A stretch of 42,431 nucleotides of DNA from IMG/VR virus record IMGVR_UViG_3300017788_000060, positions 1-42,431 of that record. One strand, given 5' to 3'. Within the stretch, counting starts at the first letter, position 1. Every line of letters begins with the position of its first letter. The notes under the pieces were generated by a model. That model ran no database searches and was not told the origin of the DNA. It worked only from the letters and a program-made list of their open reading frames with translations. The DNA is from a virus. The position numbers and the translations under genes were made by a program. Shown in pieces: positions 41,933-42,431 of this stretch.

Positions 41933-42431
41933 TGGATAAGAAAATCGTTTGTGAATGTGGGTGGAATTGGATGATGTCTGATGGTGGGGATGACCCATAC
42001 ACATGTCATAAATGTGGTCAGGATAATACAGATAAGTACACAATGAAGATTTATATTAGTGAAGAAGATTTAACTTATGTAAATGAATCTATTGAATCTG
42101 GAGAAGTTTTAAAAGAAGACTTAGCAAGATGGTTTAAAGAAAAATGGGTTGACGTTTCTCGTAAAATTGACGGTAAACATCCTCCTTGCGGTAGAAAATC
42201 GGCTGATGGAGAAGAAGGTAGAAGGGGTTATCCAAAATGTAGACCACAAAAAAAAGTTTCAAAGGAAACCCCAAAAACCGCGGGTTCTTACAGTAAAAAA
42301 GAAAAAAAGGCCATGACTTCTCAAAAAAGAAGGGCGGAAAAAAAAGAACCCAAAGTTGGTAAAGGTAATAAACCAACAATGACAAAATTTGATGAAAATA
42401 TGGAAAACAAAATTAAATTGGACTTATCCTC
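41932..42431 (+). CDS. Zinc-ribbon protein with PPCGR...YPKC motif, cut by right edge (partial)
   Basis: A frame from the ATG at 41932 runs to the right edge with 166 visible codons and no stop. Residues 1-35 form a zinc ribbon (CECGW ... CHKCG). Residues about 60-105 carry LARWFKEKWVDVSRKIDGKH followed by PPCGR and YPKC. This is the same virus-wide family (I think DUF5872-like) as other '.KWv.vs....g...pCGR....PkC.P' proteins. It continues as a Lys-rich stretch (KKEKKAMTSQKRRAEKKEPK). It is adjacent to a gene with a related short motif. The basic tail suggests nucleic-acid contact. Confidence 0.7.
   Translation, partial: MDKKIVCECGWNWMMSDGGDDPYTCHKCGQDNTDKYTMKIYISEEDLTYVNESIESGEVLKEDLARWFKEKWVDVSRKIDGKHPPCGRKSADGEEGRRGYPKCRPQKKVSKETPKTAGSYSKKEKKAMTSQKRRAEKKEPKVGKGNKPTMTKFDENMENKIKLDLS

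Noticed and set aside
1-42431. tRNA genes, integrase, insertion sequences, attachment sites
   Set aside because: No cloverleaf, recombinase motif or terminal inverted repeats with a transposase were noticed on reading; a tRNA scan has not been run.

Overview
The window is part of the genome of a large, AT-rich, contractile-tailed bacteriophage of the T4-like type. The recognisable T4-type proteins are tail sheath (gp18), tail tube (gp19), a gp26-type baseplate protein, a gp53-type wedge protein, a tape-measure candidate, neck-protein candidates, family B DNA polymerase (gp43) and a gp55-type late sigma factor. The host is probably a member of the Bacteroidota. Starts lack strong Shine-Dalgarno sequences. 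At least one gene (18560-19714) has an exact TTTG-N19-TAnnTTTG promoter of the Bacteroides/Flavobacterium kind, and a second near-match precedes the DNA polymerase. No tRNA, CRISPR array, integrase or insertion sequence was seen.

Layout. Positions 1-16775 are a leftward late block. In transcription order it holds a gp14-like neck protein, a protein with a long Pro/Thr tract, tail sheath, tail tube, a gp26-like protein, a 47-residue protein, the tape-measure candidate, a 1616-residue structural protein, a gp53-like wedge protein, and a large protein cut by the left edge. A small rightward ribbon-helix-helix gene (14255-14434) sits inside this block, against its direction. Positions 16776-25632 alternate in strand: SNF2-type helicase (+), possible PD-(D/E)XK nuclease (-), gp13-like neck protein (+), DNA polymerase (-) and two tail-surface proteins (-). 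From 25690 to the right edge everything is rightward. First come structural or unknown proteins, including one with four 47-residue repeats and one with a WYL-like domain. Next are a glycosyltransferase, a DUF4494-like protein, a degenerate HD protein, dUTPase, PhoH, a degenerate HAD protein and two more glycosyltransferases. The gp55-like sigma factor follows, then a second baseplate/tail module with an OB-fold spike protein, and finally small Cys/Lys-rich proteins.

Control. Two promoter types can be read. One is the host-type TTTG-N19-TAnnTTTG, before the nuclease-like gene and the polymerase. The other is a recurrent ATATTTAT(A) box a few bases upstream of many structural genes on both strands, a natural candidate for the target of the gp55-like factor encoded here. 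Tail tube and tail sheath each end in a strong hairpin terminator. The 318-base gap between them holds the most striking non-coding sequence in the window: a perfect 18-bp parS-like palindrome, a nearby parS half-site, and a cluster of seven CTAG tetramers.
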